Positions 12,840-26,826 of a stretch of DNA of 64,000 bases are shown here, one piece after another. The stretch comes from Pseudomonas fluorescens (GTDB lineage Bacteria > Pseudomonadota > Gammaproteobacteria > Pseudomonadales > Pseudomonadaceae). The stretch covers positions 124,001-188,000 of the forward strand of contig NZ_CABVHK010000008.1 in assembly GCF_902497785.1 (NCBI RefSeq). Reading direction: 5' to 3'. Numbering within the stretch: the first letter of the stretch is position 1; each line of letters begins with the position of its first letter. Under the pieces are notes generated by a model. The model made no database searches. It saw only the letters and a list, made by a program, of their open reading frames with translations, and had not been told where the DNA came from. The translations under genes and the position numbers were made by a program.

Positions 12840-13318
12840 TCAATTTCCAACCAGCGTTTCCTGATAAATAGATATCAAGGCGTTTTCTCACAGGAAGGTC
12901 CTTGGCTAGATATAGAAATAAAGAAGGAAGTTATTTAAAGCTTTTTTGTAAAGCTTATAAAAGCTAGGGGCACGATCTTCTGTGGATAACTGCCATAAGC
13001 CCTTATAAGTCATGGTGTACAGCGAATGACAACTACGGTGGAAAACAGTGGTCAGCCTGTGCTGCGCTGTCGGATAAGCTGTGTGTGAAAGGCGCTGTTA
13101 TCCACATGCAGGTTATCCACCGGGTTTCGCCCCCACTTGTCCAGTGCCCTCATGGGCGGTTATCCACAGAGCTTATTCACAGACCATTGGTCGTCTTTTT
13201 ATCGGTTAACGCGTTGATAATTCATGGCAGGTTCGCAACCTGCATGTGGATAAGTGGGCGTCTGGTCGCTACAATGGCCGCTTGTTTTTGCCTCACCGGC
13301 TTTCAACTTAGGGGATAT
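12840..13318 (+). other. Chromosomal replication origin oriC
   Basis: The rpmH-dnaA gap is the known position of oriC in pseudomonads. I see exact DnaA boxes at 12981-12989 and 13245-13253 (as TGTGGATAA) and at 13098-13106 and 13160-13168 (as TTATCCACA). One-mismatch boxes lie at 13113-13121 and 13173-13181. An AT-rich tract at about 12905-12970 is the likely unwinding element. The region also carries the dnaA promoter. There is no protein gene here. Confidence 0.9.
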
Positions 13319-13320
13319 CC

Positions 13321-14832
13321 GTGTCAGTGGAACTTTGGCAGCAGTGCGTGGAGCTTTTGCGCGATGAGCTGCCTGCCCAACAATTCAACACTTGGATCCG
13401 TCCACTACAGGTCGAAGCCGAAGGCGACGAGTTGCGCGTCTACGCACCGAATCGTTTTGTTCTCGACTGGGTCAATGAAAAGTACCTGGGGCGCGTCCTT
13501 GAACTGCTGGATGAGCATGGCAATGGCACGGCGCCGGCGCTGTCCTTATTAATAGGCAGCAAGCGCAGTTCGGCTCCGCGTGCCGCGCCGAATGCGCCTT
13601 TGGCCGCAGCCGCATCACAGGCCCAGGCGCCTGTCAGTGCTCCGGCACCCGCGCCGATGGCTTCGCCGACCAAGCGTTCGGCGCACAAAGTTGCCGAAGT
13701 CAGTGAAGAGCCGTCGCGCGACAGTTTCGATCCGATGGCGGGGGCCAGTTCTCAGCAGGCTCCGGTTCGTTCGGAACAGCGCACCGTGCAAGTCGAAGGG
13801 GCGCTCAAGCACACCAGCTACCTGAACCGCACTTTCACCTTTGAGAATTTCGTCGAAGGCAAGTCCAACCAGTTGGCCCGAGCAGCCGCCTGGCAGGTGG
13901 CGGACAATCCCAAGCACGGTTACAACCCGCTCTTCCTTTATGGCGGTGTCGGCCTGGGTAAAACCCACTTGATGCACGCTGTGGGTAACCACCTATTAAA
14001 GAAGAACCCGAATGCCAAGGTCGTGTACCTGCATTCCGAGCGTTTCGTAGCTGACATGGTCAAGGCGCTGCAACTGAATGCAATCAACGAGTTCAAGCGC
14101 TTCTACCGTTCGGTGGATGCATTGCTGATCGATGACATTCAGTTCTTTGCTCGCAAGGAACGTTCGCAGGAAGAGTTTTTCCACACCTTCAACGCTCTGC
14201 TTGAAGGTGGTCAGCAGGTTATTCTCACCAGTGACCGCTACCCGAAAGAAATTGAAGGCCTTGAAGAGCGTCTCAAATCGCGCTTTGGCTGGGGCCTGAC
14301 GGTTGCCGTCGAGCCGCCGGAGCTGGAAACCCGCGTGGCGATTCTGATGAAAAAGGCTGACCAGGCCAAAGTCGATCTGCCCCATGACGCGGCGTTCTTC
14401 ATTGCCCAGCGTATTCGTTCCAACGTCCGTGAGCTGGAAGGTGCGCTTAAACGCGTGATCGCCCACTCGCACTTCATGGGCCGCGATATCACCATCGAGT
14501 TGATTCGCGAATCCCTGAAAGATCTGTTGGCGCTACAAGACAAGCTGGTCTCTGTGGATAACATTCAGCGCACCGTCGCCGAGTACTACAAGATCAAGAT
14601 TTCCGACCTGCTGTCCAAGCGTCGTTCACGCTCGGTCGCTCGTCCGCGTCAGGTTGCCATGGCGTTGTCCAAGGAGTTGACTAACCACAGCCTGCCGGAA
14701 ATCGGCGATGTGTTTGGCGGCCGCGACCACACCACTGTTTTGCACGCCTGCCGCAAGATCAACGAACTTAAGGAATCCGACGCGGACATCCGCGAGGACT
14801 ACAAGAACCTGCTGCGTACACTGACCACTTGA
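13321..14832 (+). CDS. dnaA: Chromosomal replication initiator protein DnaA
   Basis: This 503-aa AAA+ initiator binds the boxes in oriC just upstream and opens the DNA. The N-terminal domain I starts [19 protein letters not shown] low-complexity proline/alanine linker covers about residues 85-160. The P-loop is [10 protein letters not shown] and the Walker B segment is LLIDDIQFF. The C-terminal box-binding helix includes [15 protein letters not shown]. The start is GTG at 13321, preceded by AGGGGA. Confidence 0.98.
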   Translation: MSVELWQQCVELLRDELPAQQFNTWIRPLQVEAEGDELRVYAPNRFVLDWVNEKYLGRVLELLDEHGNGTAPALSLLIGSKRSSAPRAAPNAPLAAAASQAQAPVSAPAPAPMASPTKRSAHKVAEVSEEPSRDSFDPMAGASSQQAPVRSEQRTVQVEGALKHTSYLNRTFTFENFVEGKSNQLARAAAWQVADNPKHGYNPLFLYGGVGLGKTHLMHAVGNHLLKKNPNAKVVYLHSERFVADMVKALQLNAINEFKRFYRSVDALLIDDIQFFARKERSQEEFFHTFNALLEGGQQVILTSDRYPKEIEGLEERLKSRFGWGLTVAVEPPELETRVAILMKKADQAKVDLPHDAAFFIAQRIRSNVRELEGALKRVIAHSHFMGRDITIELIRESLKDLLALQDKLVSVDNIQRTVAEYYKIKISDLLSKRRSRSVARPRQVAMALSKELTNHSLPEIGDVFGGRDHTTVLHACRKINELKESDADIREDYKNLLRTLTT

Positions 14833-14871
14833 TGAACACCAGCGCAGCTTATTAAGGCAAGGGACTAGACC

Positions 14872-15975
14872 ATGCATTTCACCATTCAACGCGAAGCCCT
14901 GTTGAAACCCCTGCAACTGGTCGCAGGCGTTGTCGAGCGCCGACAGACCTTGCCGGTGCTCTCCAACGTGCTGCTGGTTGTCGATGGCCAGCAACTGTCG
15001 TTGACCGGTACCGACCTGGAAGTCGAACTGGTGGGTCGTGTACAACTCGAAGAGCCTGCGGACCCGGGTTCGATCACCGTGCCGGCGCGCAAGCTGATGG
15101 ATATCTGCAAAAGCTTGCCAAACGATGCGCTGATCGACATCAAGGTTGACGAGCAGAAGCTGGTGGTGAAGGCCGGCCGTAGCCGCTTCACCCTGTCAAC
15201 TTTGCCAGCCAATGACTTCCCGACGGTGGAAGAAGGCCCGGGCTCGCTGACTTGCAGCCTCGAGCAAAGCAAACTGCGTCGCTTGATCGAACGCACCAGC
15301 TTCGCGATGGCCCAGCAAGACGTGCGTTATTACCTGAACGGTATGCTGCTAGAAGTATCGGCCGGGATCATCCGCGCCGTGGCCACCGACGGGCACCGTC
15401 TGGCCATGTGTTCGATGCAGGCCGATATCGGTCAGCCTGATCGCCACCAGGTCATCGTGCCGCGCAAGGGTATCCTCGAGTTGGCGCGTTTGCTGACTGA
15501 GCCGGACGGTATTGTCAGCATTGTCCTTGGACAGCATCACATCCGCGCCACCACCGGCGAGTTCACCTTCACCTCTAAACTGGTCGACGGTAAATTCCCG
15601 GATTACGAGCGCGTTCTGCCCAAGGGCGGCGACAAGCTGGTACTGGGTGATCGCCAGGCACTGCGCGAGGCGTTCAGCCGCACCGCGATTCTGTCCAACG
15701 AGAAGTATCGCGGGATCCGTCTGCAACTGGCCAATGGTCAGCTGAAGATCCAGGCCAACAACCCGGAGCAGGAAGAAGCGGAAGAAGAAGTAGGCGTTGA
15801 GTACAACGGCGGCAATCTGGAAATCGGCTTCAACGTCAGCTATTTGCTCGACGTGCTGGGTGTGATGACCACCGAGCAGGTTCGCCTGATCCTGTCGGAC
15901 TCCAACAGCAGCGCGCTGGTGCAAGAGTCGGACAACGATGACTCGGCCTACGTTGTCATGCCGATGCGTCTGTAA
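14872..15975 (+). CDS. dnaN: DNA polymerase III sliding clamp (beta subunit)
   Basis: This 367-aa protein forms the ring-shaped processivity clamp. The start [20 protein letters not shown] and the terminal VMPMRL are typical. Three similar domains are expected from the family. It lies 39 bases after dnaA, with recF following directly. Confidence 0.98.
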   Translation: MHFTIQREALLKPLQLVAGVVERRQTLPVLSNVLLVVDGQQLSLTGTDLEVELVGRVQLEEPADPGSITVPARKLMDICKSLPNDALIDIKVDEQKLVVKAGRSRFTLSTLPANDFPTVEEGPGSLTCSLEQSKLRRLIERTSFAMAQQDVRYYLNGMLLEVSAGIIRAVATDGHRLAMCSMQADIGQPDRHQVIVPRKGILELARLLTEPDGIVSIVLGQHHIRATTGEFTFTSKLVDGKFPDYERVLPKGGDKLVLGDRQALREAFSRTAILSNEKYRGIRLQLANGQLKIQANNPEQEEAEEEVGVEYNGGNLEIGFNVSYLLDVLGVMTTEQVRLILSDSNSSALVQESDNDDSAYVVMPMRL

Positions 15976-15994
15976 TCATGCTCAGCAGAAGCTA

Positions 15995-19521
<3,527 letters not shown>

Positions 19522-19526
19522 TCCAG
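19522..19526. repeat. Target-site duplication, left copy
   Basis: TCCAG directly follows the gyrB stop codon and precedes the transposon end. The same five bases follow the other end at 49421-49425. Five-base duplications are characteristic of Tn7-like and Tn402-like transposition. Confidence 0.92.
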
Positions 19527-19638
19527 TGTCGATGGGCACATTAAATGTCGTAAGTGGGCGGAATATTGTCGCCTGCTAAAGCAAAACCCCGGCCTATGTG
19601 CCGGGGTTTTTCATTGTGGTAGGTTAAACCCCGTGTCG
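19527..19638 (+). repeat. Left transposon end with TnsB-type boxes
   Basis: TGTCG occurs at 19527-19531, 19546-19550, 19567-19571 and 19634-19638, all in the same inward orientation. The outermost box is the start of the terminal inverted repeat. In Tn7 the TnsB transposase binds several such repeats at each end; here that role is inferred from position and similarity to the right end. Confidence 0.8.
19583..19611 (+). terminator. Terminator inside the left end of the transposon
   Basis: The stem CCCCGGC / GCCGGGG with loop CTATGT is flanked by A4 and T5, a strong and probably bidirectional intrinsic terminator. It lies 62 bases past the gyrB stop but within the element. It would end gyrB transcription after insertion and stop read-through into the cargo. 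Confidence 0.88.
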
Positions 19639-19971
19639 GCCAATCAACGGTTCAGGGCATGCTCGTGGTTCTCTTTTATTCTGCGCTAGGTTATGGAGCA
19701 TGGTTGCCGCTTCATTAAAATGAACCGCAACCTTGCCTGGGTGTTGTAGTAGGGAACGTTGTTCCATTTTTGCCGAAGCTCAGCGGATTTGAAGAAATCA
19801 AAGGTCACTTGAAAGCCCTCGCAATAGCACCCTGTCGGGTGCTGTTGCTGTGTGAGTTGTTTGGCTGTGTACTCGGTACTGCTTTGACGGCCAGTCAGTT
19901 AACATGAAACGGATTTAGCCGGCGCCCATTCGCTATGGCTTATACATAACCAGTAAGGAGTGGTAAGCGTC
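19612..19971 (+). other. Gene-free leader between the transposon end and hsdM
   Basis: No gene is apparent in these 360 bases. The stretch holds a TGTCG box (19634) and a hairpin at 19822-19847, with stem CAATAGCACCC / GGGTGCTGTTG, one mismatch and loop TGTC. It should also contain the hsdM promoter. I could not assign -35 and -10 boxes with confidence. Confidence 0.6.
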
Positions 19972-21510
19972 ATGCTGACCGGTGAAATTCGCAGCCAAAT
20001 AGACGCAATCTGGAATGCTTTTTGGTCAGGAGGAATTGCTAACCCCTTGGAGGTGATTGAGCAGATTACATATCTGTTGTTCATTCGCCGTTTGGACGAT
20101 GAGCAGATGCTCGAAGAGGCTAAGGCCAGAATTCTTGGCGAGGCTATCCGAAAACCCATTTACCCCGCAGGTACGGACGATAAAGGTCGACCTTTTGACG
20201 ATCTGCGCTGGTCTCGACTCAAAAACTTTTCACCGGCGGAAATGTATAAAGTTGTTGGTGAACACGTCTTCCCCTTCCTCCGCCAAATGGGAGGCGACGG
20301 GTCCACTTACTCACACCATATGAAGGATGCCCGTTTCACCATTCCTACACCTGGTTTGCTGGCCAAGGTAGTTGATCTGCTCGACCAGGTTCCGATGGAA
20401 GATCGGGACACCAAGGGCGATATCTACGAATACATGCTCGGGAAGATTGCTGCTGCTGGGCAGAACGGTCAGTTTCGTACCCCGCGTCACATTATCCAGC
20501 TCATGGTTGAGCTGACTGCGCCGACGCCCAAGGATGTAATTTGCGATCCGGCAAGCGGTACTTGTGGCTTCCTGGTTGCTGCCGGTGAGTATCTACGTGA
20601 GCGGCATGCTGACTTGTTCAACAGTCATACCGACCGAGTGCATTTTCATAACGGCTTGTTTCACGGATACGACTTCGACAATACCATGCTGCGCATCGGC
20701 AGTATGAACATGGCGTTGCACGGGGTGGATAACCCGGATATCCGCTACAAGGATTCCCTGGCTCAGGATCACGCGGGAGACGAAGAAAAGTATTCGCTGA
20801 TCTTGGCCAACCCACCCTTCGCCGGTAGCCTAGATTACGACAATACGGCAAAAGACCTACTCAGCATTGTCAAGACTAGGAAGACCGAGTTGCTGTTCCT
20901 TGCTCTATTCCTGCGCCTACTCAAGCCGGGCGGACGGGCAGCAGTAATTGTGCCGGACGGGGTGCTATTTGGCTCCACCAAGGCGCATAAGGAGCTTCGC
21001 CGCATGCTAGTGGAGGATCAGAAACTGGATGGCGTGATCTCCCTCCCCTCCGGTGCCTTCAAGCCCTATGCGAGCGTCTCCACAGCAATATTGCTATTTA
21101 CCAAGACTAATTCGGGTGGCACCGACAATGTTTGGTTCTACGACATGCAAGCCGATGGCTGGAGCTTGGACGACAGACGCCAGCCTTTATTGGATGAGGC
21201 TAAGTTGGGCCCGTGCCCTAGGCAGGAGTTGAGCGAAGCTGATCATGCCAAAAACAATCTACCCGACCTCCTAACCCGTTGGCGCCAGCGCGGCAGGAAT
21301 GAAGGTGAAAGCCCACGCACTGAGCAGAACTTCTATGTGCCGAAGGTCGATATTGCGGCTCAGGGTTATGACCTTTCCATCAATCGTTACAAGGAAGTAG
21401 TGCATGAAGTCGCTATTTATGAGACTCCATTGGAAATCATCGAACGACTGAAACATCTGGAAATTGAGATTCAGACGGGAATTGCTGAGTTAGAGGGGAT
21501 GTTTAAGTGA
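19972..21510 (+). CDS. hsdM: Type I restriction-modification system, DNA methyltransferase subunit
   Basis: This 512-aa protein is an N6-adenine methyltransferase that modifies host DNA together with HsdS. The N-terminal helical domain reads IWNAFWSGGIANPLEVIEQI. The SAM-binding motif DPASGTCGFLVAA is at about residue 193, and the catalytic motif NPPF is at about residue 280, so it looks active. AAGGAG lies upstream; ATG at 19972 is preferred over a GTG at 19960 that would overlap the ribosome-binding site. It overlaps hsdS by 4 bases. It is cargo of the Tn7-like element. Confidence 0.95.
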   Translation: MLTGEIRSQIDAIWNAFWSGGIANPLEVIEQITYLLFIRRLDDEQMLEEAKARILGEAIRKPIYPAGTDDKGRPFDDLRWSRLKNFSPAEMYKVVGEHVFPFLRQMGGDGSTYSHHMKDARFTIPTPGLLAKVVDLLDQVPMEDRDTKGDIYEYMLGKIAAAGQNGQFRTPRHIIQLMVELTAPTPKDVICDPASGTCGFLVAAGEYLRERHADLFNSHTDRVHFHNGLFHGYDFDNTMLRIGSMNMALHGVDNPDIRYKDSLAQDHAGDEEKYSLILANPPFAGSLDYDNTAKDLLSIVKTRKTELLFLALFLRLLKPGGRAAVIVPDGVLFGSTKAHKELRRMLVEDQKLDGVISLPSGAFKPYASVSTAILLFTKTNSGGTDNVWFYDMQADGWSLDDRRQPLLDEAKLGPCPRQELSEADHAKNNLPDLLTRWRQRGRNEGESPRTEQNFYVPKVDIAAQGYDLSINRYKEVVHEVAIYETPLEIIERLKHLEIEIQTGIAELEGMFK

Positions 21511-22685
21511 CCGGATTCATTCGTCTTCCAATTGCCGAGTTGGTCATCGATGAAAAATGTACCAATGCAATATCCGTTGACGATGAGGTGTGGAACCTTA
21601 ATCTAGACCAGATTGAGCGGGACTCAGGAAAAGTTCTCGAAAAGCGTAGGGTGTGTGTTGGTGATTTGGGGCCCTCTACTTATCCATTTACCGCAGGCAC
21701 TGTTCTCTATTCAAAATTACGGCCCTACTTGAACAAGGTTGTTCTCGCGGACGAGCATGGTTATGCAACGACAGAGCTTGTCTCGTTGCGATGTAATTCC
21801 GACAAGGTCTACGCGCCCTATTTGGCGCACTACCTGCGTGCCCCGGAATTTCTGAATTTTGCGAACAGAGTTGTTGCTGGTGCAAAAATGCCGAGAATGG
21901 TCATGAGCGAGTTTTGGCGCTTTGCAGTGCCAGTTCCCCCTCTTCCGGAACAACGCCGCATCGCCGCTTTACTAGACAAAGCGAATGCCCTCCGCGCCAA
22001 GCGTTTCGAGTCATTGGTCCAACTTGACCTCCTTACTCATTCGATTTTTGTGGAGATGTTCGGTGACCCGAGTGCAGAAGATGGTAAGTTTCAACTGCGG
22101 CCACTTTTAACGCTCGTTGAGGATGGGTTCCAGAATGGGGCTTACTTTCCCAAAGAAAAGTACTCTGATGATGGCGTTGAGATGGTTCACATGAGCGACG
22201 CATTTGGTGGGATTATTGAGCGTGGGGGGTTAAAGCGAGTCGATTGTGATCAAAAAGTTGTCGATAAATATTCTCTTACACCTGATGACTTAATCATTGC
22301 TCGCCGTTCCTTGACCTATGAGGGGGCTGCTAAACCCTGCATGGTACCGGAGGCAGATGAGGCGTTAATTTTTGAGTCCTCATTTATACGAGTCAGACCA
22401 ATTAAATCGTTGGTAAGCCCCCTTTATCTCTTCCATTACCTCAATAACAAACGGGTTCGAGAAAGGTTCGTTCGTCCCTATGTAACTCAATCTACAATAT
22501 CTGGAATAAATCAATCCAATTTGGCCAAAATTCCCGTAGCGGTGCCTCCGGTTGATTTACAGGTCGAGTTTTCTGCCGTCATGGGACAGCTAGAAAAGAT
22601 TCGAGAGCGTATTGTGAAGGCTTCTAAGCATGATGATTTTTTGTTTTCGTCACTTCAACATCGTGCCTTCTGTGGAGAGTTCTGA
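21507..22685 (+). CDS. hsdS: Type I restriction-modification system, specificity subunit
   Basis: This 392-aa protein carries two target-recognition domains, each followed by a helical spacer. The first half ends in AVPVPPLPEQRRIAALLDKANAL and the second in IPVAVPPVDLQVEFSAVMGQL. It decides the bipartite DNA site bound by the HsdM/HsdR complex. The GTG start overlaps the hsdM stop (GTGA), indicating translational coupling. The target sequence cannot be predicted by eye. Confidence 0.93.
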   Translation: MTGFIRLPIAELVIDEKCTNAISVDDEVWNLNLDQIERDSGKVLEKRRVCVGDLGPSTYPFTAGTVLYSKLRPYLNKVVLADEHGYATTELVSLRCNSDKVYAPYLAHYLRAPEFLNFANRVVAGAKMPRMVMSEFWRFAVPVPPLPEQRRIAALLDKANALRAKRFESLVQLDLLTHSIFVEMFGDPSAEDGKFQLRPLLTLVEDGFQNGAYFPKEKYSDDGVEMVHMSDAFGGIIERGGLKRVDCDQKVVDKYSLTPDDLIIARRSLTYEGAAKPCMVPEADEALIFESSFIRVRPIKSLVSPLYLFHYLNNKRVRERFVRPYVTQSTISGINQSNLAKIPVAVPPVDLQVEFSAVMGQLEKIRERIVKASKHDDFLFSSLQHRAFCGEF

Positions 22686-23038
22686 GTATGCACAGAAATC
22701 ACCATTGGTATCTTGTTTGGAGTGTACAAGCGTAAAGGATTGTGCCTGCTTGAAATCTAGCACTACTACATCTGGCAGGTTAGACTGCACTTGATCTGTT
22801 GGATTCGCTTATCACTGGTTACCTTAATGGTGGACGCTGGTTTGGAAAGGTCATTAGCTGGTGCCAATTCGAGATTACCTGCTAGTACCATCGACAATAA
22901 TTTGAGTGCGCATTGACCATCTGTGCGTTCTAACCGGCTCTTCATTTTAAGCCACGGAGTGGTATGGCGATTTTTGCAGTACCGGCATGAAGAGTTGGTG
23001 TAGCTTATAAACGCTATTCTCAAGGAGAAAGTCAGGAT
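22686..23038 (+). other. Gap between hsdS and hsdR without a clear gene
   Basis: These 353 bases break the otherwise tight hsd order and probably hold a promoter for hsdR, which has its own ribosome-binding site AAGGAG. On the minus strand a short open frame reads MKSRLERTDGQCALKLLSMV onward for about 59 codons. I do not recognise it and would not call it a gene. Confidence 0.4.
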
Positions 23039-26000
23039 ATGAGTAACTTCGCCTTCCTCGCGATTGAATGGACGTTGCTGCATGAGGCAGCGAGTAAAGC
23101 GGAAGGCGCAGTCAATAGCGACCCTCGCACGGCCTGCTTTTATGCCAGACGTGCGCTGGAAATCGGGGTGGCCTGGCTTTACACCCATGACAAGTCATTC
23201 AAGCTTCCCTACCAGGACACCCTGAGTGCCCTGATCCACGAACCTACCTTTCGCGAGGGCGTGGGGAATACCCTGTTCACCAAGGCCCGGCTGATTAAGG
23301 ATCTGGGCAATCTGGCAGTTCATGGGGCCAAAAAGATCTCCACTTCAGATGCCCAGAATGCCACGCGGGAACTATTCCACTTCTGTTACTGGTTGGCGCG
23401 TATCTATGGGCGAACTGCTCGCCCATCCGGTAGCCAAACCTTCTCTCTTGATTTGCTACCAAACCCATCTGGAGTAGCCCCACAGTCGGCTGAGCAGCTT
23501 CTGAAACTGGAGAAAAAACTCAAAGAGAAGGATGAAAAACTCGCTGAGGTGCTGACCCAACATGCGGCGTTGAATGAGGAGTTGAAGCGTCTGCGTGAAG
23601 AGGTGGCGATAACCAAGAAGGTCAATGCCGCTCAGCCTGATACTCACGATTATTCTGAGGCTGAAACCCGCAAGGCCTTCATCGACCTCCTGCTCAAGGA
23701 ATCGGGCTGGAGCCTGGATCCAGCCAAGAACTTCGAAGTCAAAGTTACCGGCATGCCCAACGGGGAGAATACCGGCTACGTTGATTACGTGCTGTGGGGC
23801 GATGACGGTAAGCCTCTGATGCTGGTTGAGGCCAAGCGTACTACCAAGAGCCCAACGGTGGGCCAGCAGCAGGCCAAGTTGTATGCTGACTGCCTGGAGC
23901 AGATCTATGGCCAGCGCCCAATGATTTTTTACACCAATGGCTACGAGCACTGGGGCTGGGATGATCTTTTCTACCCGCCCAGGCCTGTGCAGGGCTTCTT
24001 CAAGAAAGACGAGCTAGAGCTGCTAATTCAGCGTCGCAACAGTCGTAAACCGCTGGCCGAAGCGGTGATTAACAGCCAGATTGTCGAGCGCTATTATCAG
24101 ACCCGTGCCGTGCGTCGTGTTGGGGCAACTTTCGAGGTGGACAAGCAGAGAAAATCGCTGCTGGTCATGGCCACTGGCAGTGGTAAAACTCGCACGGTAA
24201 TTGCTTTGGTTGATTTGCTAATGCGCGCCAACTGGGTCAAACGCGTTCTGTTCCTAGCGGATCGCGTGGCGCTGGTGAACCAAGCGGTCAATTCGTTCAA
24301 GTCCTTCCTACCAGATTCAGCCCCGGTAAACCTAGTCACCGAAAAGAACACTGAAGGACGGGTGTTTCTGTCCACGTACCCCACTATGATGGGCCTAATA
24401 GACGAAGCTAAAGATGGCCAGCGCCGTTTTGGTGTGGGCCACTTTGACTTAATTGTGATTGATGAGGCACACCGCTCGGTGTACCAGAAGTATCGCGCTA
24501 TCTTCGAATACTTCGATTCTTTGTTGGTGGGCCTGACCGCCACACCCAAAGACGAGATTGACAAGAATACCTATGGTCTATTCGATTTGGAAACCGGAGT
24601 ACCGACTGATGCCTATGGCTTGGACGAGGCTGTGGGTGACCGTCACTTGGTACCCCCGGTTCCCATCTCAGTGCCGCTGAAATTTCAGCGTGAAGGTATC
24701 AAGTACGCAGAACTCAGCGAAGATGAGAAAGCGCAATGGGACGAGCTGGAGTGGAATGACGAGGGCACGATCCCGGATGAAGTGGATGCTGCTGAGCTGA
24801 ACCAGTGGTTATTCAACACCGACACGGTGGACAAGGTACTGGAACTGCTGATGACCAAGGGCCAGAAAGTTGCCGGCGGTGATCAGCTGGGCAAGACCAT
24901 TCTATTTGCCAAGAGCAATGCCCACGCGGACTTCATTGCCGAGCGCTTCAACGTCAACTATCCGCACTATAAAGGTCACTTTGCACGAGTAATAACCTAC
25001 AAAACTGAGTACGCCCAAACGCTCATCGACGACTTTTCCAAGAAGGACAAGATGCCACGCATCGCCATCTCGGTGGACATGCTCGATACGGGTATCGACG
25101 TGCCTGAGGTGGTAAACCTGGTGTTCTTCAAGGTCGTCCGCTCCAAAACCAAGTTCTGGCAGATGGTTGGGCGCGGTACGAGATTGTGCAAAGATCTATT
25201 CGGTCCTGGCGAGGACAAGAAAAATTTCTTCATTTTCGACTTCTGCCAGAACTTGGAGTTCTTCAGTCAGAATCCGGAATTCTCCGAAGGTTCGTCGACC
25301 GAAGCGTTGGGCACCCGCCTGTTCAAGGCGCGGCTAGAGATGATTACCGAGCTGGACAAGAAGCTTCAGGAAGGCATAAAGGCCATAGAAGCCAATAGCC
25401 CGTCCTATGACGACCAAGTAAGCATATCTCATTTGCGTAACGAGACTGCTGGTTTGCTGCACGACAAGGTAGCCTCCATGAATGTGGATAACTTTGTGGT
25501 GAGACCGCAGCGCAAATTTGTCGAAAAATTTTGCAAGGCAGAAGCTTGGCAAACTATTGGCCCGGAAGAGTTCCATGAACTTGCCAGTAAAGTGGCTGAC
25601 TTGCCATCTGAACAGGTCGATGAAGATGAAGAAGCAAAGCGTTTCGACATGTTGGTTTTGCGCACTCAGCTGGCGATCCTTCAAGCTAAGCCCGACTTCC
25701 TGAGTCTCAAAGAGAAGATCCAGGATATTTCTGCTGTATTGGAGGCTGAAACCAACATACCGGCTATCAAAGCGGAAATGGTGTTGATCCAGTCTCTGGG
25801 AAGTGAAGAGTGGTGGGAGGGCGTCACCTTGCCCATGTTGGAAACCGTGCGCCGCCGACTGCGGGCACTGATCCGGCTGATTCCGAAGCGGCAGAGGAAG
25901 ATCGTCTATTCGAACTTTGAGGACCAGATTGGCGAAGTTGCCTTGATCGACTTGCCTCAAGTCACCGCTGGTTTGAACATGAGTAAGTTCAAGGAGAAAG

Positions 26001-26443
26001 TCAGAGCTTTCCTTAAGGCACATGAGGCTCACCTTTCATTGCAACGTCTACGCCGTAATCAGGCACTCACGCCATCTGACTTGGTTGAGTTGGAGAAAAT
26101 GCTGATCGATGCCGGTGGCTCTCAGGCATTGATTGATGAAGCCAAGGAAAAGAACCATGGCCTCGGTATCTTTATTCGCTCGTTGGTGGGGTTGGATCGC
26201 GAAGCGGCCATGCAAGCCTTCAGCAAATTTATCAATGGTAAAAAGGCCACGCCGAATCAGATTGAGTTTATCGATCTGATTGTGCAGGAGTTGACGCAGA
26301 CCGGTGTGATGGAGCCTACCCGCTTGTTCGAGTCGCCCTTTACCGACCTCAACGCAAAGGGCCCGATGGGCGTTTTCCCACCGGCAACTGTGACGCAGAT
26401 TGTGGATGTACTCGCTGGGATACGAGCGACGGCAGTGGCTTGA
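23039..26443 (+). CDS. hsdR: Type I restriction enzyme, endonuclease/translocase subunit
   Basis: This 1134-aa protein cuts unmodified DNA after ATP-driven translocation. An N-terminal helical domain (about residues 1-120, resembling DUF4145 families) is followed by a coiled coil (about 145-195). A PD-(D/E)xK nuclease follows (VDYVLWG at 248, LVEAKR at 263). The SF2 motor has Walker A MATGSGKTRT at about 377, DEAH at about 473 and GLTATP, and then a helical C-terminal region. All catalytic motifs are present. It resembles the EcoEI-type HsdR. It is convergent with the minus-strand genes that follow. Confidence 0.94.
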   Translation: MSNFAFLAIEWTLLHEAASKAEGAVNSDPRTACFYARRALEIGVAWLYTHDKSFKLPYQDTLSALIHEPTFREGVGNTLFTKARLIKDLGNLAVHGAKKISTSDAQNATRELFHFCYWLARIYGRTARPSGSQTFSLDLLPNPSGVAPQSAEQLLKLEKKLKEKDEKLAEVLTQHAALNEELKRLREEVAITKKVNAAQPDTHDYSEAETRKAFIDLLLKESGWSLDPAKNFEVKVTGMPNGENTGYVDYVLWGDDGKPLMLVEAKRTTKSPTVGQQQAKLYADCLEQIYGQRPMIFYTNGYEHWGWDDLFYPPRPVQGFFKKDELELLIQRRNSRKPLAEAVINSQIVERYYQTRAVRRVGATFEVDKQRKSLLVMATGSGKTRTVIALVDLLMRANWVKRVLFLADRVALVNQAVNSFKSFLPDSAPVNLVTEKNTEGRVFLSTYPTMMGLIDEAKDGQRRFGVGHFDLIVIDEAHRSVYQKYRAIFEYFDSLLVGLTATPKDEIDKNTYGLFDLETGVPTDAYGLDEAVGDRHLVPPVPISVPLKFQREGIKYAELSEDEKAQWDELEWNDEGTIPDEVDAAELNQWLFNTDTVDKVLELLMTKGQKVAGGDQLGKTILFAKSNAHADFIAERFNVNYPHYKGHFARVITYKTEYAQTLIDDFSKKDKMPRIAISVDMLDTGIDVPEVVNLVFFKVVRSKTKFWQMVGRGTRLCKDLFGPGEDKKNFFIFDFCQNLEFFSQNPEFSEGSSTEALGTRLFKARLEMITELDKKLQEGIKAIEANSPSYDDQVSISHLRNETAGLLHDKVASMNVDNFVVRPQRKFVEKFCKAEAWQTIGPEEFHELASKVADLPSEQVDEDEEAKRFDMLVLRTQLAILQAKPDFLSLKEKIQDISAVLEAETNIPAIKAEMVLIQSLGSEEWWEGVTLPMLETVRRRLRALIRLIPKRQRKIVYSNFEDQIGEVALIDLPQVTAGLNMSKFKEKVRAFLKAHEAHLSLQRLRRNQALTPSDLVELEKMLIDAGGSQALIDEAKEKNHGLGIFIRSLVGLDREAAMQAFSKFINGKKATPNQIEFIDLIVQELTQTGVMEPTRLFESPFTDLNAKGPMGVFPPATVTQIVDVLAGIRATAVA

Positions 26444-26826
26444 TGGCCTTCAACTGAGCATTTTTTGCGTGCGGTTAAGGCTATCCTGGGTTTGACTGGT
26501 TAGCACTCTCAGCCACCAGACTTCCCCATTCGCAGTACTGAAACCCGCGCCGCGCCAGTCTCGTCCAACGCGGCCGGGTTCCCTGCGTGATGACCCTTCG
26601 GTGCTAGGGATTAGTCATAGCCTAGGGGGCTGGTAGTACGCAGTTTACTAGTTTGATGATTAGCATCGGATGGGTTTTTTCCACGACCGGCCCGGCTGTG
26701 GGGGCGATCATAATGACCAATTACATGCAGCGCGGCCGTCAGGGCAACCTGGGGCCAACGCAGTGGGCTCGCTGAGCGGACCCCGATCCGTTGGCGACAG
26801 GTGTACCAAGACCCGAGTGCGACGGT
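26444..26826 (+). other. Gene-free, GC-rich gap after hsdR
   Basis: These 383 bases lie between convergent genes. I see no supported gene, terminator or repeat. The sequence is richer in GC than its surroundings and may be a remnant of lost DNA, but I recognise nothing in it. Confidence 0.4.

Noticed and set aside
22766..23188. Minus-strand frame of 140 codons in the hsdS-hsdR gap
   Set aside because: It overlaps the hsdR start, has no good ribosome-binding site and I recognise no family in it.
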